Shown: positions 1-12,230, counted from the stretch's first letter. The stretch is 64,000 nt of DNA from Spodoptera frugiperda (GCF_023101765.2 NC_064225.1:3038001-3102000); one strand, 5' to 3'. The notes: generated by a model from the sequence alone, not told the origin. Numbers and translations are program-made.

Positions 1-255
1 TCGGAATTAAAAGTCATATTGTTACGTCATTCATATTATAATTCATCCTGTTAAGTATTGATTGAAATAATGACCTAATAATTAGTTAACAGTTTAATTT
101 ATTTGTGTCCATTTGATATGTGGTTTTTGTAATAACGCATCATATTCCAGTATTGAATGTCATTTATTATAACAAACATATTTTGAATTCAACCGTAAAA
201 TGATTCTATTTAATTCATAATATCGAAACTGTTTTAAATTCTTTGTTAAATTCAA

Positions 256-309
256 CTGCCTCATTGGTCGAATAGTTGAAAGTCTGACTGGTGGGTATGG
301 GGTCTCTCT
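256..309 (+). repeat. SINE-A head fragment
   Basis: About 54 bp resembling the tRNA-like head of SINE-A (CTGCCTCATTGGTCGAAT, then a degenerate GGGGTCTC). The body and tail are absent, so this is a truncated, diverged copy. Confidence 0.5.
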
Positions 310-373
310 GATTTGGCTCCCACATTAATATATTATTAAATATCATAACTTGCTTCAGTCAACGGCTTTGTCC

Positions 374-534
374 GCGTTCTCGTACGATGAAAAGTATTCT
401 ATAACCCAAGCCAGCTACACTGTCCGTATCTATATACTGCATTTCATCAAAATCCGATCAGTAGTTTCAGTGTGATTGACGGACAAACATCTAAATACAA
501 ATAAACTTTCACATTTATAATAGTAGTGTGATTT
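374..534 (+). repeat. Retroelement 3'-end-like repeat
   Basis: Matches a motif seen again at 37373-37475, 42455-42556 and 58575-58692: a block close to ATTTCATCAAAATCCGATCA, then GATTGACGGACAAACATC and a block near CACATTTATAATA. The shared right end suggests 3' ends of one retroelement family. The family is not identified here. Confidence 0.5.
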
Positions 535-2055
535 TCGGATTCGAGTTTTTTTTTATAATGGTGCTTAATTTCGAATTTTATCTAATATTCCTTTTATATA
601 GTAAAAAGTATGGGATGTTTATCATAATATACCTGGCTACAAGTGTGTGTCACATTTAATATCTAATACAATTTTGCTTACCCTTGCAGAAATAAAATGC
701 GTAATAGTATTTTTTTGTTCAGGCACGCAACTAACGAAATAGAAATGTTCGTTTTCTTTTTCGAAAACGTTGAAACTCGACTAGAATCCGAGTTCAGTTC
801 AGACATGATATTAAAAAACTTTCGGGATATTTGCGCCATTTTACACTTTCGTAGTAATTACAGTTTGTAAAAGTAAAAGTTTTGTAATTGGCAGGATCAC
901 GCTGAGTGACGTTGCCTAAGTGCTTATGTATGTATGTTTGTTGTATTTATATCTGTGTAGCGTGTTAAAGTTTAAAGCATTTAATTCTAGAAGTATACAT
1001 GCATGAACTTTTGATACGTCAAAAAAGTTATTTATTTATTTAGTGTCACCAACATAAATACAGCAATATTGCACAATAAAAATAACAATTACGTACAAAC
1101 TAACTTAGGCTTATCTGTATTTACAATTATGGGTAACCACAGCATGCATAATATGATTTTAAGTTCACAATAATATAAAAATATCATAGCCTATGCTAAG
1201 ATAACCTTTCTTGACTCAATTGCTATCAATAGAGTGCTTATTTTGTTCCTCTGTGGGTATAATTGGGTAATAATACACTATTTTTAACCGAATTCTTCGA
1301 GGTTATCAAATGGTCGGCTTTTTTTACAATGGATATACATGGATTACAGCGAGGTTTATAGACCGATTTTAGTGATTCTTTTTTGTTCAACGCAAACGGT
1401 AGTTTTTATTGCCAGGACTGTTATAAGCTTCACTTAATACGAGGTGAGTCAATTGCCATAATAATTCCAATACAGTTTTGAAATAACCAAGAAATCTGGA
1501 AGTCGATAAAACCCCGTCCCCTTCTGCCCAACTCAAGAATAATCAAACCTTCTTAATAATTCTACGCTTGCGTCTCTTTGGACCCTCTTGGACTTAACTA
1601 ACGATCTTTGCTGAATACGTACTGTCGACAGCTGCAACAAAAAGATACGAAAAATGAAATAAACAATACAGTTTCTATCTCAAAACAATTGTTTCTTTGT
1701 TATTAATTAACTCTTCTGGACTCTTCTCTAATGGACTAATTGAAAGCCATTTTCGCAAACTCCCGTTTTAATTGGTCAAGATGTTAATTGGTTGCGAATG
1801 TACAAAAGAGGGAATGGCAAAGCAACGCAGCGGCGGAAAATTGTACTGAATGACTATTGTACGTAGTTGTGAGTTTATTTTTTTAATTGCAATGGTTTTG
1901 TGAAGCTTATGAAACGAAATATTGTGTAGGATATCGTTTAAATTAAATTTTCATTCAGAAAAACTTCAATAAAGACCTATGTGGATTGCTTGTTCAAATG
2001 TGAAAATTTTAAAAGCCCATAAGTACTTAAAATTATTATACTCCCACTTGCTCTT
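535..2055. other. No recognised feature
   Basis: AT-rich sequence with no long open reading frame and no repeat shared with the rest of the window. A block near 1021-1080, TTATTTATTTATTTAGTG followed by an A-rich run, could be an old retroelement tail in reverse orientation. Confidence 0.5.
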
Positions 2056-2057
2056 TG

Positions 2058-2309
2058 GAACGTGCGTCTGGCGTGTCACGGTCTGCGCGCGCTTCAAAGA
2101 GCTATCAGACCACCACAGATGGGGCCTAGTAGGGCTGATGCGTGATCCGGAGTTGCAGACTGCCTATCAGGTTTACCGAGGCTCCGGTTCGAATAGCAGG
2201 AGTAGGATCAAGGTGGTTTTAGTCGGTAAGTGTCTCAAAGTAGCTCTCGCCTCGCCCAAGGTGTGATAAATCGTACTGGATGACTGATGATACCACCTCA
2301 AAAAAAAAG
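2058..2309 (+). repeat. SINE-C copy, near full length
   Basis: Carries the GC-rich head (GCGCGCTTCAAAGAGC), the ATCAGACCACCACAGATG block, the GCGGAC/CTACC-like core and an A-run tail after CACCTC. The open frame across it (1979-2266) is a by-product of the repeat. Confidence 0.8.
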
Positions 2310-4500
2310 CTCTTTGAAGACCAACTCATATATTTTACAAAAATAAAAGCCTTTAAAACCTCAACACCTTAAACATACCTACGCAATCTTCTAAATACAT
2401 AAGACAGCGACACAAATTTTTAACCACGCTCTTATCAGACAAGAGAAAAATGTGAAAACTCGAAATCACGCCACAATAACACCAGAATAAAAATGTTAGG
2501 CATAAATCGTGCGAACATATAAAGGGTTACAATGCAATGGTTGCTCTGTATTTTGGTCTTTTTGTACAAATGAGGTTCGTTCCATCTTTTTTATACGGTT
2601 CATGTAGACTGTTGTGATTTGACAGCTGTTTAAATCTGGTTGCTTTTTTGTGATATTTTACTTGACGTATCTCCTCTCTCTCTATAATGTCGCGTCTGTA
2701 TTTGTTCAGGGGAGAAAAAATATATGAGTATTTTGTCTGCAGTATTTTATATCTATAATACTGATAGTATTGTAGAAATTTTACGTCAAATAGTCTTCAA
2801 ACAAATTGACATTAATAGTCAGTTGTAGGTTAGTAAATAGAATTGCCTTTTTTTTGTTTTTATGAAGCGATTCCAAAACTGAAATCTTCAATATTATTTT
2901 TCAGTTTACTCTATAATTTGTAGAACTACAAACTATTGAATAACATTATAATAATAACCCATTACAGACATATTTCACAATTTCAAGTTCTGTCTATTAC
3001 TGCTAAGAGTACGAGAACAAATTGAGAACTATGCCATTTCTAGCCACAATAACATTCCGTGGTTCTAACTTCCAGAATTAACGTCTTCCTCATAATTTTC
3101 CTCAAATTTATTGTATGGAAGTCTAGAGCCAGTTGCAATGAACGACTTTCATCAAATAGACATTGGCTTTCAAATGAACTATGCCAAAAATTATTGGCGG
3201 ATCAAAGGACCAGAGTAAAGGACCAAATAAAAAAAATGTTGCTAATTGACTGTTGTAGGTTTTAAATAATAATTTTCTTAATTCTTAGTTTTATATCATA
3301 GTTAACAAATACGAGATATCAAAAAGAAAAAATCTATAAAAATTTAACATGCTTTTTGGTTTTCAATAGTTTTCGTTTTTGGTCCTTTTTGTCTTTATAT
3401 CTCAGTTAGCATCAAGTAACTGTGACATATGAGATTATAGAAAAACGAGGGCAAACATATAACTGACTAGAAAGACCAAGACAAAAGGACCACATTCTTA
3501 ACAAATATGTTTTATTGTCTATAAAATATGACTAATAGACTAACTTAGTCCATGCTTAAAAGTAATTTAATGATATTTATGGTCTGGTATTGAGTGTAAA
3601 TCACTAAAGGTAAGTTTCTTTGTTGTCTTGGGCAAAAATATTATTAGTATTAGGTATATATAAAAATAAGATATTTATTATTCGTTTTCTATATTAGTAT
3701 CCAATACAATGCTTTATTGTGTACTATTGTTATTTATCGAGACCAATCTAGACTTGTTTTTATATTATAAACTAGAAAAATAAAAAGAAGTTTATAGAAA
3801 AATCTGCGAATGCCAGGACTGAGTTCGTAAGTTTTAAAAGATATTGAAGTTTGGTTGAAATTCTTCTCATTTATGGTGATATTGGTGTATGAGCTACAGT
3901 TTTAAATCTGTCAAAATTTTTAGATCTTGCTGACTCAGTGTAAACTTTTGGTCAAGGTTCAAAGAATATTTTACTGCAACCAACCAAAGAGTATCACCAA
4001 TGTGTTTTAAATAAAATCCTTTAGAATGCTACCGTATATCACACAAAAACCAATGAGGTATCTATTTTAAAAATTGGACTATAAATATTTTTTGCTATCA
4101 GATCGGGTTTGTAACTTTTTATAGCTATTTTATTGGGTTTCCATTCCATTGAATCAAATTTGTTTGAAAGCGTATAAATTTCAAACAACTACATCAAACT
4201 GAACTATACTTTTTTGTCGTTTTCGTTATTGTCAGGGCTAGTATTGTATGACAGAACTATTTTCCATGGAAATCTATGTCGACATTTTACTAGTAAATAA
4301 TAACCAACTCGAACTTATGCCCTAGAATACAATGTGTGGTTGTATTGCTTATAATTCAACAGGGTTAGAATGTTCTTAGAATAAAAGCCCCTAAAATAAC
4401 ACATAAAAAAAAGAAAAAACAAACATATATATCGATCAGATTGTCGATATATTAAAGAAGGACCAAATTAAAAGTACCCTTAACCGACGAGCATGCGTGA
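2310..4500. other. No recognised feature
   Basis: AT-rich sequence. Short open frames such as 3059-3265 have no recognisable domain, and no repeat family used elsewhere in the window is visible. Confidence 0.5.
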
Positions 4501-4504
4501 AAAG

Positions 4505-4618
4505 GCTGATGACTGTTGATGAAGCGAAAGAGGTATGTAAGATTCGTAGCAATTTTCATTCCATTATCTGCCTATCCCTATGGGAGACAGGATTACGTTA
4601 TGTATGTATGTATGTCCT
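4505..4618 (+). repeat. Retroelement tail with (TATG)n end
   Basis: Contains GACTGTTGATGAAGCGAAAG and CTGCCTATCCCTATGGGAGA, ending in a TATG run. A clear second copy lies at 52810-52914 and a decayed one at 60420-60498. It looks like the 3' end of a non-LTR retroelement or a SINE. Confidence 0.55.
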
Positions 4619-4757
4619 ATTATACTCTCTGTACCTACATCACGATCTTTCAGCTCAATAAGACACCCACGCCAAATTTCCTAGAAACTAGTGTCAGTAA
4701 AAGTGCCTTCACAAAAATGATGTTTCCAATTTATAGATCTCTTCTATAGCATTTACA

Positions 4758-5031
4758 CACACATCATCACATCCACAGCTTATAAGTGGCCACTGTTGAC
4801 CAAAGGCCTCTTGTCACACGGAGATGGTTTGAGCATTAATCACCACGTTTGCTCAATGCGGGTTGGCCATTTCAAACTTATAATTAGAAATTATAAGCCT
4901 AGGTTTCCTCACGATGTTTCTCTTCACCGTTGTCAGTGGTGTCTAAATAATCTTAGAAAGTACATATAACTCGCAAAAAGTCACATTGGTACTTGCCGTT
5001 GGTAGGTTTCGAACCTCACATGCATGCTTCA
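4758..5031 (-). repeat. SINE-G copy
   Basis: The minus strand begins with a tRNA-like region whose B-box equivalent is seen on the + strand as GGTAGGTTTCGAACCTC near 5003. The body blocks CTTATAATTAGAAATTATAA and GTGGCCACTGTTGACCAAAG recur at 25250-25385, 44205-44320 and 52979-53270. Confidence 0.65.
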
Positions 5032-5577
5032 CACATAGATAGCATTTACACATATACAGAATTATCATTGGCTGTTTGGAAACTGGCGACAGGAGGAGAG
5101 AGAGAGAGAGATATGATATGAGGTTCCAATTTCAAATTGCAGATCACGTTTTGCTGCCTTATGACAAAATTACGTAACAATAAAATCGAATTTCATTAAC
5201 TAGTATCATGCTTTAGTAAGGCAGTTGTTGTATTATTGAAAATTCAATTCTATTATCACTCTGTTAAGGTTCATTTCTAAGCACCATGTGTGTTGTGCCC
5301 TAAATCTTCTTCCTCAATATAACGTAGCCTTATTGGTTGACAAAAAGGTTATAAGAAAGAATGTCTTTTCTATACCTTTTGTCGTTTGTCAAAGGTCAAT
5401 GAATATAAGGATGAATTGTTACGTATCTTTGAAAGGTATTGAAAGAGGAATCTCCCATTTTTTACCTTTTCCTAAATAGTTTGGGGTTTTTATTCAATAC
5501 TGTTATATAGCTAGTTTTGGTTGAATATTTTGTCCCAAGAAAAAAATATAGGCAACTTGTATTTTGACTAATGTAAC

Positions 5578-5861
5578 TGCCTCGTTGGTCGAGTGGTCGC
5601 AAGTGTGACTGCCTGACAAGGGGTCTCGGGTTCAATTTCCGGGTCGGGCAAAGTATTACTGAGCTTTTTTCGGTTTTTCGAAAATTTCTCAGTAGTAGCA
5701 CGGAGTCTGGACTTGTGCCCAGTATATGACAATAGGCTCACCCCTTATTACATGGGACTTATAACACGAATGGTGAAAAGTGTGTGTACATTGTATAGCG
5801 GCATAACGTGCCGTAATGTGCACCTCTGCCTACCCCTTCGGGGATAAAAGGCGTGACATTG
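5578..5861 (+). repeat. SINE-A copy, full length
   Basis: tRNA-derived head with an A-box-like TTGGTCGAGTGGTCG and a B-box-like GGGTTCAATTTCC. The conserved body runs from GTAGCACGGAGTCTGG through TTACATGGGACTTATAAC to CCCCTTCGGGGATAAAAGG. Confidence 0.85.
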
Positions 5862-6147
5862 TGTTGTATTTTGATAGACAAACTTTTCTAGTCGTTCGTC
5901 GCCTGTTGTCTGATGGTATGTGAACTTGAACAGTTGTACCCTATTTAGGACTGTCAAGAGTCTTAGTAACTGCGTGTCATCGTATGATTAATAGAAATTG
6001 TTATTTAGGTAGTATTGTTAGTTGATAAGTAAGTAATAATACAGTAGTTCATACCTACGTCATGTTTTAAGTAACAAACTTGAAGTTTCAAAACTACTTT
6101 GAAGAATCATTAAAACAATTCTACAGATATTTAAAAATTCAAATATC

Positions 6148-6406
6148 GGACGTCAAAACCAATGTGAAACAACGCTTGCTGTTTGTTTCGATGTATGAGT
6201 GAGGTTACCGGAGGCCCAAATACTCCCTCCCCAATCTTCCTGACCCTCAATTCCTCAATAATCCAGAAATTCCTAACCTCCAAAAGGCCGCACGCCCTGT
6301 GCAACGCACTTGTAACGCCTCTGGTGTTTCGAATATCCGTGGTCGGCGGTAATTGCTGACCATCAAGTGATTCATCTGCTCGTTTACCGGCTTATACCAT
6401 AAAAAA
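6148..6406 (+). repeat. SINE-D copy, 5' truncated
   Basis: Starts inside the element at ACGTCAAAACCAATGTGAAA and runs through TGAGGTTACCGGAGGCCC to the end GGCTTATACCATAAAAAAA. The head is missing. Confidence 0.75.
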
Positions 6407-6927
6407 AGAAAACACCTATTAGTACAAATATTCACATCAACTAACTATACTATAAGTCTTTGCAAAGAAAATAGCCAGCTACACTCAAAAGACTTAAAGC
6501 TAGAAAAGACTTAAAACTAGACGTATAAGTATGTAACGACCCATCGTTTGCTGAACAAATATATTGAACACTACCTCATGTTTTCTTACCGAGCACTCGG
6601 AAAATAAAGCAGAATCGTTTATATCACTTTTAGATTAAACGCTCTCTCATCGTGGAACGTTTAAAGCCGAGCGATGGGCGGGAAACTTTTTCTTTGTGTC
6701 AATGGCATCTGTCACTTTGTGGAGGGAGATTTTATAGGTTGGGTTTGTATGGGAACTGGTATTGTCAGTTTTATTGTAGTTTTTTTTTTAATTTCTGTAC
6801 ATAGGAGTAATTCTGTACAATATTTCAAAAATTATTATGATCGTTTGACTACGGTTAGAAGAATATTTAAATGTATTTATTTAATGCAGACGTCTTTTGG
6901 CAATGGTAAAATCAAGCTCAACGGTTC

Positions 6928-7009
6928 AGACCACCACAAATAGGGTCCAGTAGGTCTGATGCCTGATTCAGAGCTGCGGACTACCCATCGGGTTTACTGA
7001 GGCCCCGGA
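6928..7009 (+). repeat. SINE-C fragment
   Basis: Internal part only: CAGACCACCACAAATAGGGT to GGGTTTACTGAGGCCCC. Both ends are missing. Confidence 0.65.
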
Positions 7010-7038
7010 TTCATTTAATTAGATTAGTCATTGAAATG

Positions 7039-7231
7039 ACTGCATGGTTTTTGTGGTGGCTGAGCATCTAGGTGTCGTGCAACGTCAAGTCGAAGTCCTG
7101 CATGAACCAACTCTTTGTGTGATCCACAAATTATTGTTTCGGGTCTGTGTGTCATGTGTCATGTGCATATTAACTTGTATGTTTGTAAACGCACCCACGA
7201 TACAGGAGAAAAACCTAGTGTGGGGGCAACG
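7039..7231 (+). repeat. SINE-B copy
   Basis: Head TGCATGGTTTTTGTGGTGGC is diverged and the B-box region decayed, but the body is clear: GATCCACAAATTATTG, GTAAACGCACCCACGATA, and the end GTGTGGGGGCAACG. Confidence 0.75.
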
Positions 7232-7473
7232 TATAGGTAAAAAAATAAATAAAAATAAAAAGCAAATCGACACGTCTTTGAAAAAGAACAATAAAATGGC
7301 GGAACGGTACAGAGAGTAATATTCAAATTCGCCCGCCATTTCGGTTGAGTACGCGCGAAAACAAAGGACGGTTGCGACGTGAAGAATCTATAGATACAAC
7401 TACTAATTATAAGTGCTGGGTGTCTGTTTGTCATTTGTTTTATGTGTTTGAACACGCCTCAAGTAAAACTTAC

Positions 7474-7709
7474 TAAGTGTGGGAGAGCTATGCTTAAGTA
7501 TGAGCCATGCTTCGGCACGAATGGGCCGGCTCGACTGGAGTGATACCCCGGCCTCACAGAAAACTGACGTGAAACAATGCTTGCGTTGTGTGAGTGAGGT
7601 TATTGAAGGCCCAATTACTCCCCTTTCCAATCTTCGCAATCTCCAATTCCCCAACATCCTTTAAATTCCGTACTGCCAGTATACCTGCTTATACCATGAA
7701 AAAAAAAAC
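7474..7709 (+). repeat. SINE-D copy with internal deletion
   Basis: Starts AGTGTGGGAGAGCTATGC, with ATGCTT duplicated near the start, and ends CTTATACCATGAAAAAAAA. The block containing ACGCCTCTGGTGTTTC is deleted near 7670. Confidence 0.75.
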
Positions 7710-8202
7710 TTACAAGATATTATATTAAATTATTGGGATTTAGATCAAAAGTTACTCCTTACTCCTCCTTCACCTCCTTATATAGAAATAGAAATGCACT
7801 ACCGATTCAATAGTTTAAACTGAAAATAATTTGTTTCTCTCAAAAAAAAAAAAAAAACGAGCAATGGTCTCATAGCACTCAAGGTAAAAGAAAGTCTGAT
7901 GCCTACTGTCTAATTTCCAATCACCATTTACTTCAACACAACCAAAGTCACGCACAGATCTAGTAAAGAAATATAGTAATATTTGTTCCCGACAAAGTGA
8001 TTCAACTGTCCCCCAGCGCCTTGGAAACTTTCCAAACGAAATATGAGCCGGTTGTGGAGCAGAAATTTAATGTACGGACGTCCTGAAAAGGAGACAAGTG
8101 CGGCGATGGAAACTAAGATGTATTGTGACGGGACTAGATTATAATATACATATGTAAGTAGGTTTATCTTGTTTTGGGATTGGCAGAAGTGTATTAGTAA
8201 GT

Positions 8203-8516
8203 CTATATAATGGTATAAGTCGGTAAACGAGCGGCGTATCACCTGGTGGTGAGCAATCGCTGCTGCCTATAGACACCCGAAACACCAGAGGCGTTACAAA
8301 TGCGTTGCCGGCCTTTTGGGGTTAGGAATTTAAGGGTTGTTAGGAAATCGGGAATTAGGAAGATTGGGAATGGTGTAATTGGGCCTCCGATAACCTCACT
8401 CATACGACGAAACACAACACAATCGTTGATTCACGTCGGTTTTCGGTGAGGCCGTGGTATCACTCCGGCCGAGTTGACCCATTCGTGCCGAAGCATGGCT
8501 CCCACACACTTAGTAG
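8203..8516 (-). repeat. SINE-D copy, full length, minus strand
   Basis: Reverse-complement SINE-D from the ATGGTATAAGTCGGTAAACG end through GCGTTGCCGGCCTTTTGGGG to the head GCCGAAGCATGGCTCCC. Confidence 0.8.
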
Positions 8517-8820
8517 TTTTCATATTTCTTTTATATCCCCAACAGCCATTATACGACTATGACTAAACAAAATAACCTCAATATTATCCTTCCCTGTCGT
8601 TCCTACGACAACGGATCTGTCGACATCGTTTATATTACTTAAGATGTGAGCAAAACATATTTATTATGTCGCTTTACTGCACAAACTGACAGACAAACTA
8701 CTCCCACTTGATTAATATTAGTAGTTTAGTGGAAATGGGAATTATCGCCTTTAGACACCAATTTAGTATATAGTTATTGTTTGGAATTGATAAATTGTTT
8801 TGTTGCGAAGTAAGGTAAAT

Positions 8821-8956
8821 ATCTAAGTTTAAAGTCTATCTTGAGAGTCTTCTTTTATCAAGAAGAGGACGGTTCTTAGGCTCTCTATCTAAGTCTAAAG
8901 TCTATCTTGAGAGTCTTCTTTTATCAAGAAGAGGAGGGTTCTTAGGCTCTCTATCT
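8821..8956. repeat. 66-bp tandem duplication
   Basis: Two adjacent 66-bp units (8821-8886 and 8887-8952) starting ATCTAAGT, then a third partial start. They differ at only a few positions, for example TTTAAAG against TCTAAAG, so the duplication is recent. Confidence 0.9.
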
Positions 8957-9064
8957 TGTATGAAACAGTAGATTAAGTAGTTTGATATCTTCAGTAATGG
9001 TATAGAGTTTTAAAATGGGAGAGGTGTTATAATATTTTAAAATTATTTTTTTACCAGTTTTGTC

Positions 9065-9275
9065 ACGCTTGAATTTATCCTGCGAAGCAGTCATGCTAGT
9101 CAAGGAGGAGGGGGAGCGCGTGAGAGAACGATCCTCCTCACGCCCCAGTCGCCGCAGAAGACACTCACACGCCGGCTCAAAGCTGGAGAAGGAACGGGAT
9201 GGTTTTTAGTTAGTAAGAGTCTGACACTCCCTCTCACCTCGCTTAAGGCGGGAGAGTGTGCGCTCTTTTGCTCCT
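9065..9275 (+). repeat. Composite repeat with SINE-C 3' half
   Basis: The 5' half (GAGGAGGGGGAGCGCGTGAG region) is unlike other SINE-C copies. The 3' half from AAAGCTGGAGAAGGAACG to CTTAAGGCGGGAGAG is SINE-C-like. It could be a related subfamily with a different head. Confidence 0.5.
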
Positions 9276-9693
9276 ATCCTATAAAAATGTGACTATTATG
9301 TATCTAGTCCTTCATAGAATTAAGTATATACCACGACAAAAATATTCAAAATATTACTTATTTTTTATAGGCCCTACTAATTTAACCAGTATACATAAAG
9401 TAATCGTTCCACTAATATTTTAACCTTTTATCTCAATGTTACGGGCAGATACTTATATTTTATTTTATTAACTTTTTATACCGCGCCCGTGATAAACAAA
9501 TGTTCAGTTTATTTTATTTTATAATAACTTTGCTGTATGGGCGTTTGTGATATCAGTTTTGCTGGAGTTTTAGCGTGTTATGAACGATAAATTTAAAATA
9601 TATATGTGCCTATCTAGTTTTCAACGGTTATGTGGGGTTTTGTAATAGGGAGGCATTATCATAAAATAGACAGAGATTTAAATTCGACTCTAA

Positions 9694-9997
9694 GTGTGCT
9701 TTTCTATCAGAGATGTGTTATGTAGCTATGCTATGAAGATGTAATAGTTAAGCTGTGAAACTATGTAACCGTTTCTATTGGTACTAAGCTATGTATCTGT
9801 GCGAGGAAGATGCGCAGCTCGAGTATACGATGTATTGATAGTAGGGTAGCCATCCATAGCACGCATCTTTCCATATAAAAAACATAGCTGAGTCCGTTTC
9901 CACCAGCGCTAAGCTATGTGTACCAATGAATATGATTGGTGGAAGCCAAACACATCCATAGCAACGTAGCATAGCACATCTCTGGTGGAAAACACCC
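9694..9997 (-). mobile_element. MITE-1 copy, full length
   Basis: Both inverted ends are visible: TTTTCTATCAGAGATGTG on the left and its complement-type CACATCTCTGGTGGAAAA on the right. The interior (GATAGTAGGGTAGCCATCC, ATGAATATGATTGGTGG) matches the other MITE-1 copies in reverse. It has no coding capacity. Confidence 0.75.
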
Positions 9998-10365
9998 TAA
10001 AGTCCCAAAATATAAAACGGTTTTTGCTAGCGTATTTATACGTTGAATACGTTTTGAACTATGTTTTTGAACTGAGTATAAAAAATAAACATGTGTTGAC
10101 AGTCTATCTAAGCACCGAATACGTTACCAAATTCTGAGAACATGAACAATTTCTCCGTAGAAACGCTTAACAGTTCCAAAGATCATGGCATAAAATACTA
10201 AGAACAAAAAATCCAATAACGTTTTGGAATCGACACCGATTCCACATAGTCTTTAGTTGTGTTATCGCTTTAAGAAACATTCAACGAAATCCCCTTTGTC
10301 TTCTCATATAAAATCATCATCATCATTATCATCAATTGACGACAAACCACTGCACTACTTATTTT

Positions 10366-10419
10366 ATTGAAGGGGGAAAATCATCCAATTATTTCTCCCC
10401 CCTTGGGCGAGGCGAGTGT
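10366..10419 (-). repeat. SINE-C, outer part 1
   Basis: Minus-strand SINE-C tail (GGGGGAAAATCATCCAATTA) ending at GGCGAGGCGAG, where a SINE-D begins. The rest continues at 10715. Confidence 0.7.
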
Positions 10420-10714
10420 GGGAGAGTCATGCTTCGGCACGAATGGGCTGGCTCGACCGGAGTGATACCCCGAAAACCGAAGTGAAACGACGCTTGCATT
10501 GTGTTTGGTTGTGTGAGTGAGGTAACCGGAGGCCCAATTTCCCCTTCCCAATCTTCCCAATCCCCGATTCCCCAAGAACTCTTAAATTCCTAACCCCCCG
10601 AAGGCCGGCAACGCATTTGCGACACCTCTGGTGTTTCAAGTGTCCCTGGGTGGCGGCGATTGCTTACCATCAGGTGACACGCCTGCTCGTTTACGTGTTT
10701 CATAAAATAAAAAA
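10420..10714 (+). repeat. SINE-D inserted into SINE-C
   Basis: Full-length SINE-D from TGTGGGAGAGTCATGC to the A-rich end after CATAAAATAAAAAATA. SINE-C sequence lies on both sides, with an AGTGT at each junction that may be a short target-site duplication. Confidence 0.75.
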
Positions 10715-10812
10715 TAAGTGTCAGATTGTCTTACTGACTAAAAACCACCCGGTTCCTTCTCCTGCTTTTCAAGCCCCGGAAACCCGCTAGGCAGTCTGCC
10801 ACTCCAGGATCC
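10715..10812 (-). repeat. SINE-C, outer part 2
   Basis: Continues the interrupted minus-strand copy: GTGTCAGATTGTCTTACTGA through CCCGCTAGGCAGTCTGCC. Confidence 0.7.
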
Positions 10813-10945
10813 TCTGCACTATTAGACTACAGGTACCTTACATAAGAGGGTTTGCCATAATCCACGCTTAGCAGTCGGTTAAAATATTCAGGTTTATCTA
10901 AAAGCGCTGCTACACAGCCTCTACCAAATTCGTAACCGACTCTTA

Positions 10946-11282
10946 TGCTGGGGCCACACTAATGGAATATGCCATTGATTTTGAAAACAAATGAACGATT
11001 ATGAACTTTAAATGTTCGTTAATGTATCAGAGATATTGTAAAAAAAACATTTTTTTTAAAAAGAGTAACGATGGAGTTTCTTGCTCGTTCTTCTCCATTC
11101 GAAGCTACACTTTGGAACGAACGCCTAGCTTCACTGACGGACGGACTAACGGACAATTCAATTTGACGTTTCAAAAGTGCCTAATTTAGGATTAATTGAA
11201 ATAAATGCTTTGACTTTGGCTTCGTACAAACATCAATTATCGCCATAATCAAATGGCATATTCCATTAGTGTGGCCCCAGCA
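10946..11282. mobile_element. PIF/Harbinger-like MITE carrying a SINE-E
   Basis: Inverted ends of about 31 bp match perfectly: TGCTGGGGCCACACTAAT on the left and ATTAGTGTGGCCCCAGCA on the right. The flanks are TTA on both sides (10943-10945, 11283-11285), the 3-bp TWA duplication known for PIF/Harbinger elements. The interior holds a SINE-E copy and no transposase. Confidence 0.8.
11056..11220 (+). repeat. SINE-E copy inside MITE
   Basis: Runs from AACGATGGAGTTTCTTGC through GCTACACTTTGGAACGAACG to AATAAATGCTTTGACTTTGG. It sits wholly within the inverted-repeat element at 10946-11282. Confidence 0.75.
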
Positions 11283-11689
11283 TTACAAATACATTTGACA
11301 AAATTGTCAAAACATTCTAGCCGTGATAATTATAAAGTTTTTCGTTAGCTAACCGTCTTATAGAATTAGAGTACACAAGAAAAGTTAAAGTAAACTTTGT
11401 GTAACTGCTTTGTTCCACATAGGGATCCGGGTTTCGTCCCAACATGTATACGTGATGAAAATACTCGTACGCTTTTTTGTTTTCCTTTTTGTTTTCTAGA
11501 CTAATATAAATAAAATTGGAGTGTCTGTTTGTAATATTGATACGAGTATAACCGCTTTTGTTACTACGTACATATGAATATACATACGACACATCTAGGT
11601 ACCAAAATAACTTTTTTAGAATGATATTTTAATAATAACTATCGTGAGACAGACGATCGTATCGTAACTATCTTTAAAGCTCTTTTAAT

Positions 11690-11898
11690 ATACTAGTGCA
11701 AAATTAATTTTCTTCGGTAATTTAAAAAATCTGATTGTGTATCTGTCTGTCTGTTTATTTGTTCCTAATCTCTGAATTGGCAGGACCGATTTTGACGGTA
11801 GCTAATGTACTAAGGAGTAACTTAGGCTACATTTATTTTAGAAAATTAGGTCACAAAGTCCGCAATCCACGCGAGCGAAGCTGTGGGCAACAGCTAGT
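11690..11898 (+). mobile_element. Helitron-like element, 3' part
   Basis: Contains TGTCTGTCTGTTTATTTG, then ATTGGCAGGACCGATTTTGA, and ends GCTGTGGGCAACAGCTAGT, the hallmark 3' end of non-autonomous lepidopteran Helitrons. The 5' end is not clear. Confidence 0.65.
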
Positions 11899-11899
11899 C

Positions 11900-12140
11900 A
11901 TACATAATATAGGTAGTTGTATAGAATATATTTTTAGATTCTTCCTTTGTAGTCACGATTCGTCTGTAGACGGGGGTATGTGAGAAGCCGATACAATTTG
12001 ATTTTCTGTTTATTTTAGTATTTTTTTGTTTGTTTGTTAGTCTTTTTTTGGGTATGTGGGTTAAATGTTGTAGATATATTTTAAAGGTAAAGTTACTGTA
12101 TTAAGGTATTATTCTTATTCTCCTAGCGTTGTTGTCTTTA
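11900..12140. other. No recognised feature
   Basis: AT-rich sequence between the Helitron end and a SINE-B fragment. Nothing coding or repeated is seen. Confidence 0.4.
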
Positions 12141-12230
12141 ATGATTGACTATACGCTTGGTGCATTGGCTGGGCAACCGGCTGCTATTTGCATGCGTACA
12201 CCATCGACATAGGAGAAAATCCTAGTGTGA
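12141..12230 (+). repeat. SINE-B with central deletion
   Basis: Head TTGGTGCATTGGCTGGGCAA and end TAGGAGAAAATCCTAGTGTG are present, but the B-box and middle of the element are lost. Confidence 0.65.
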
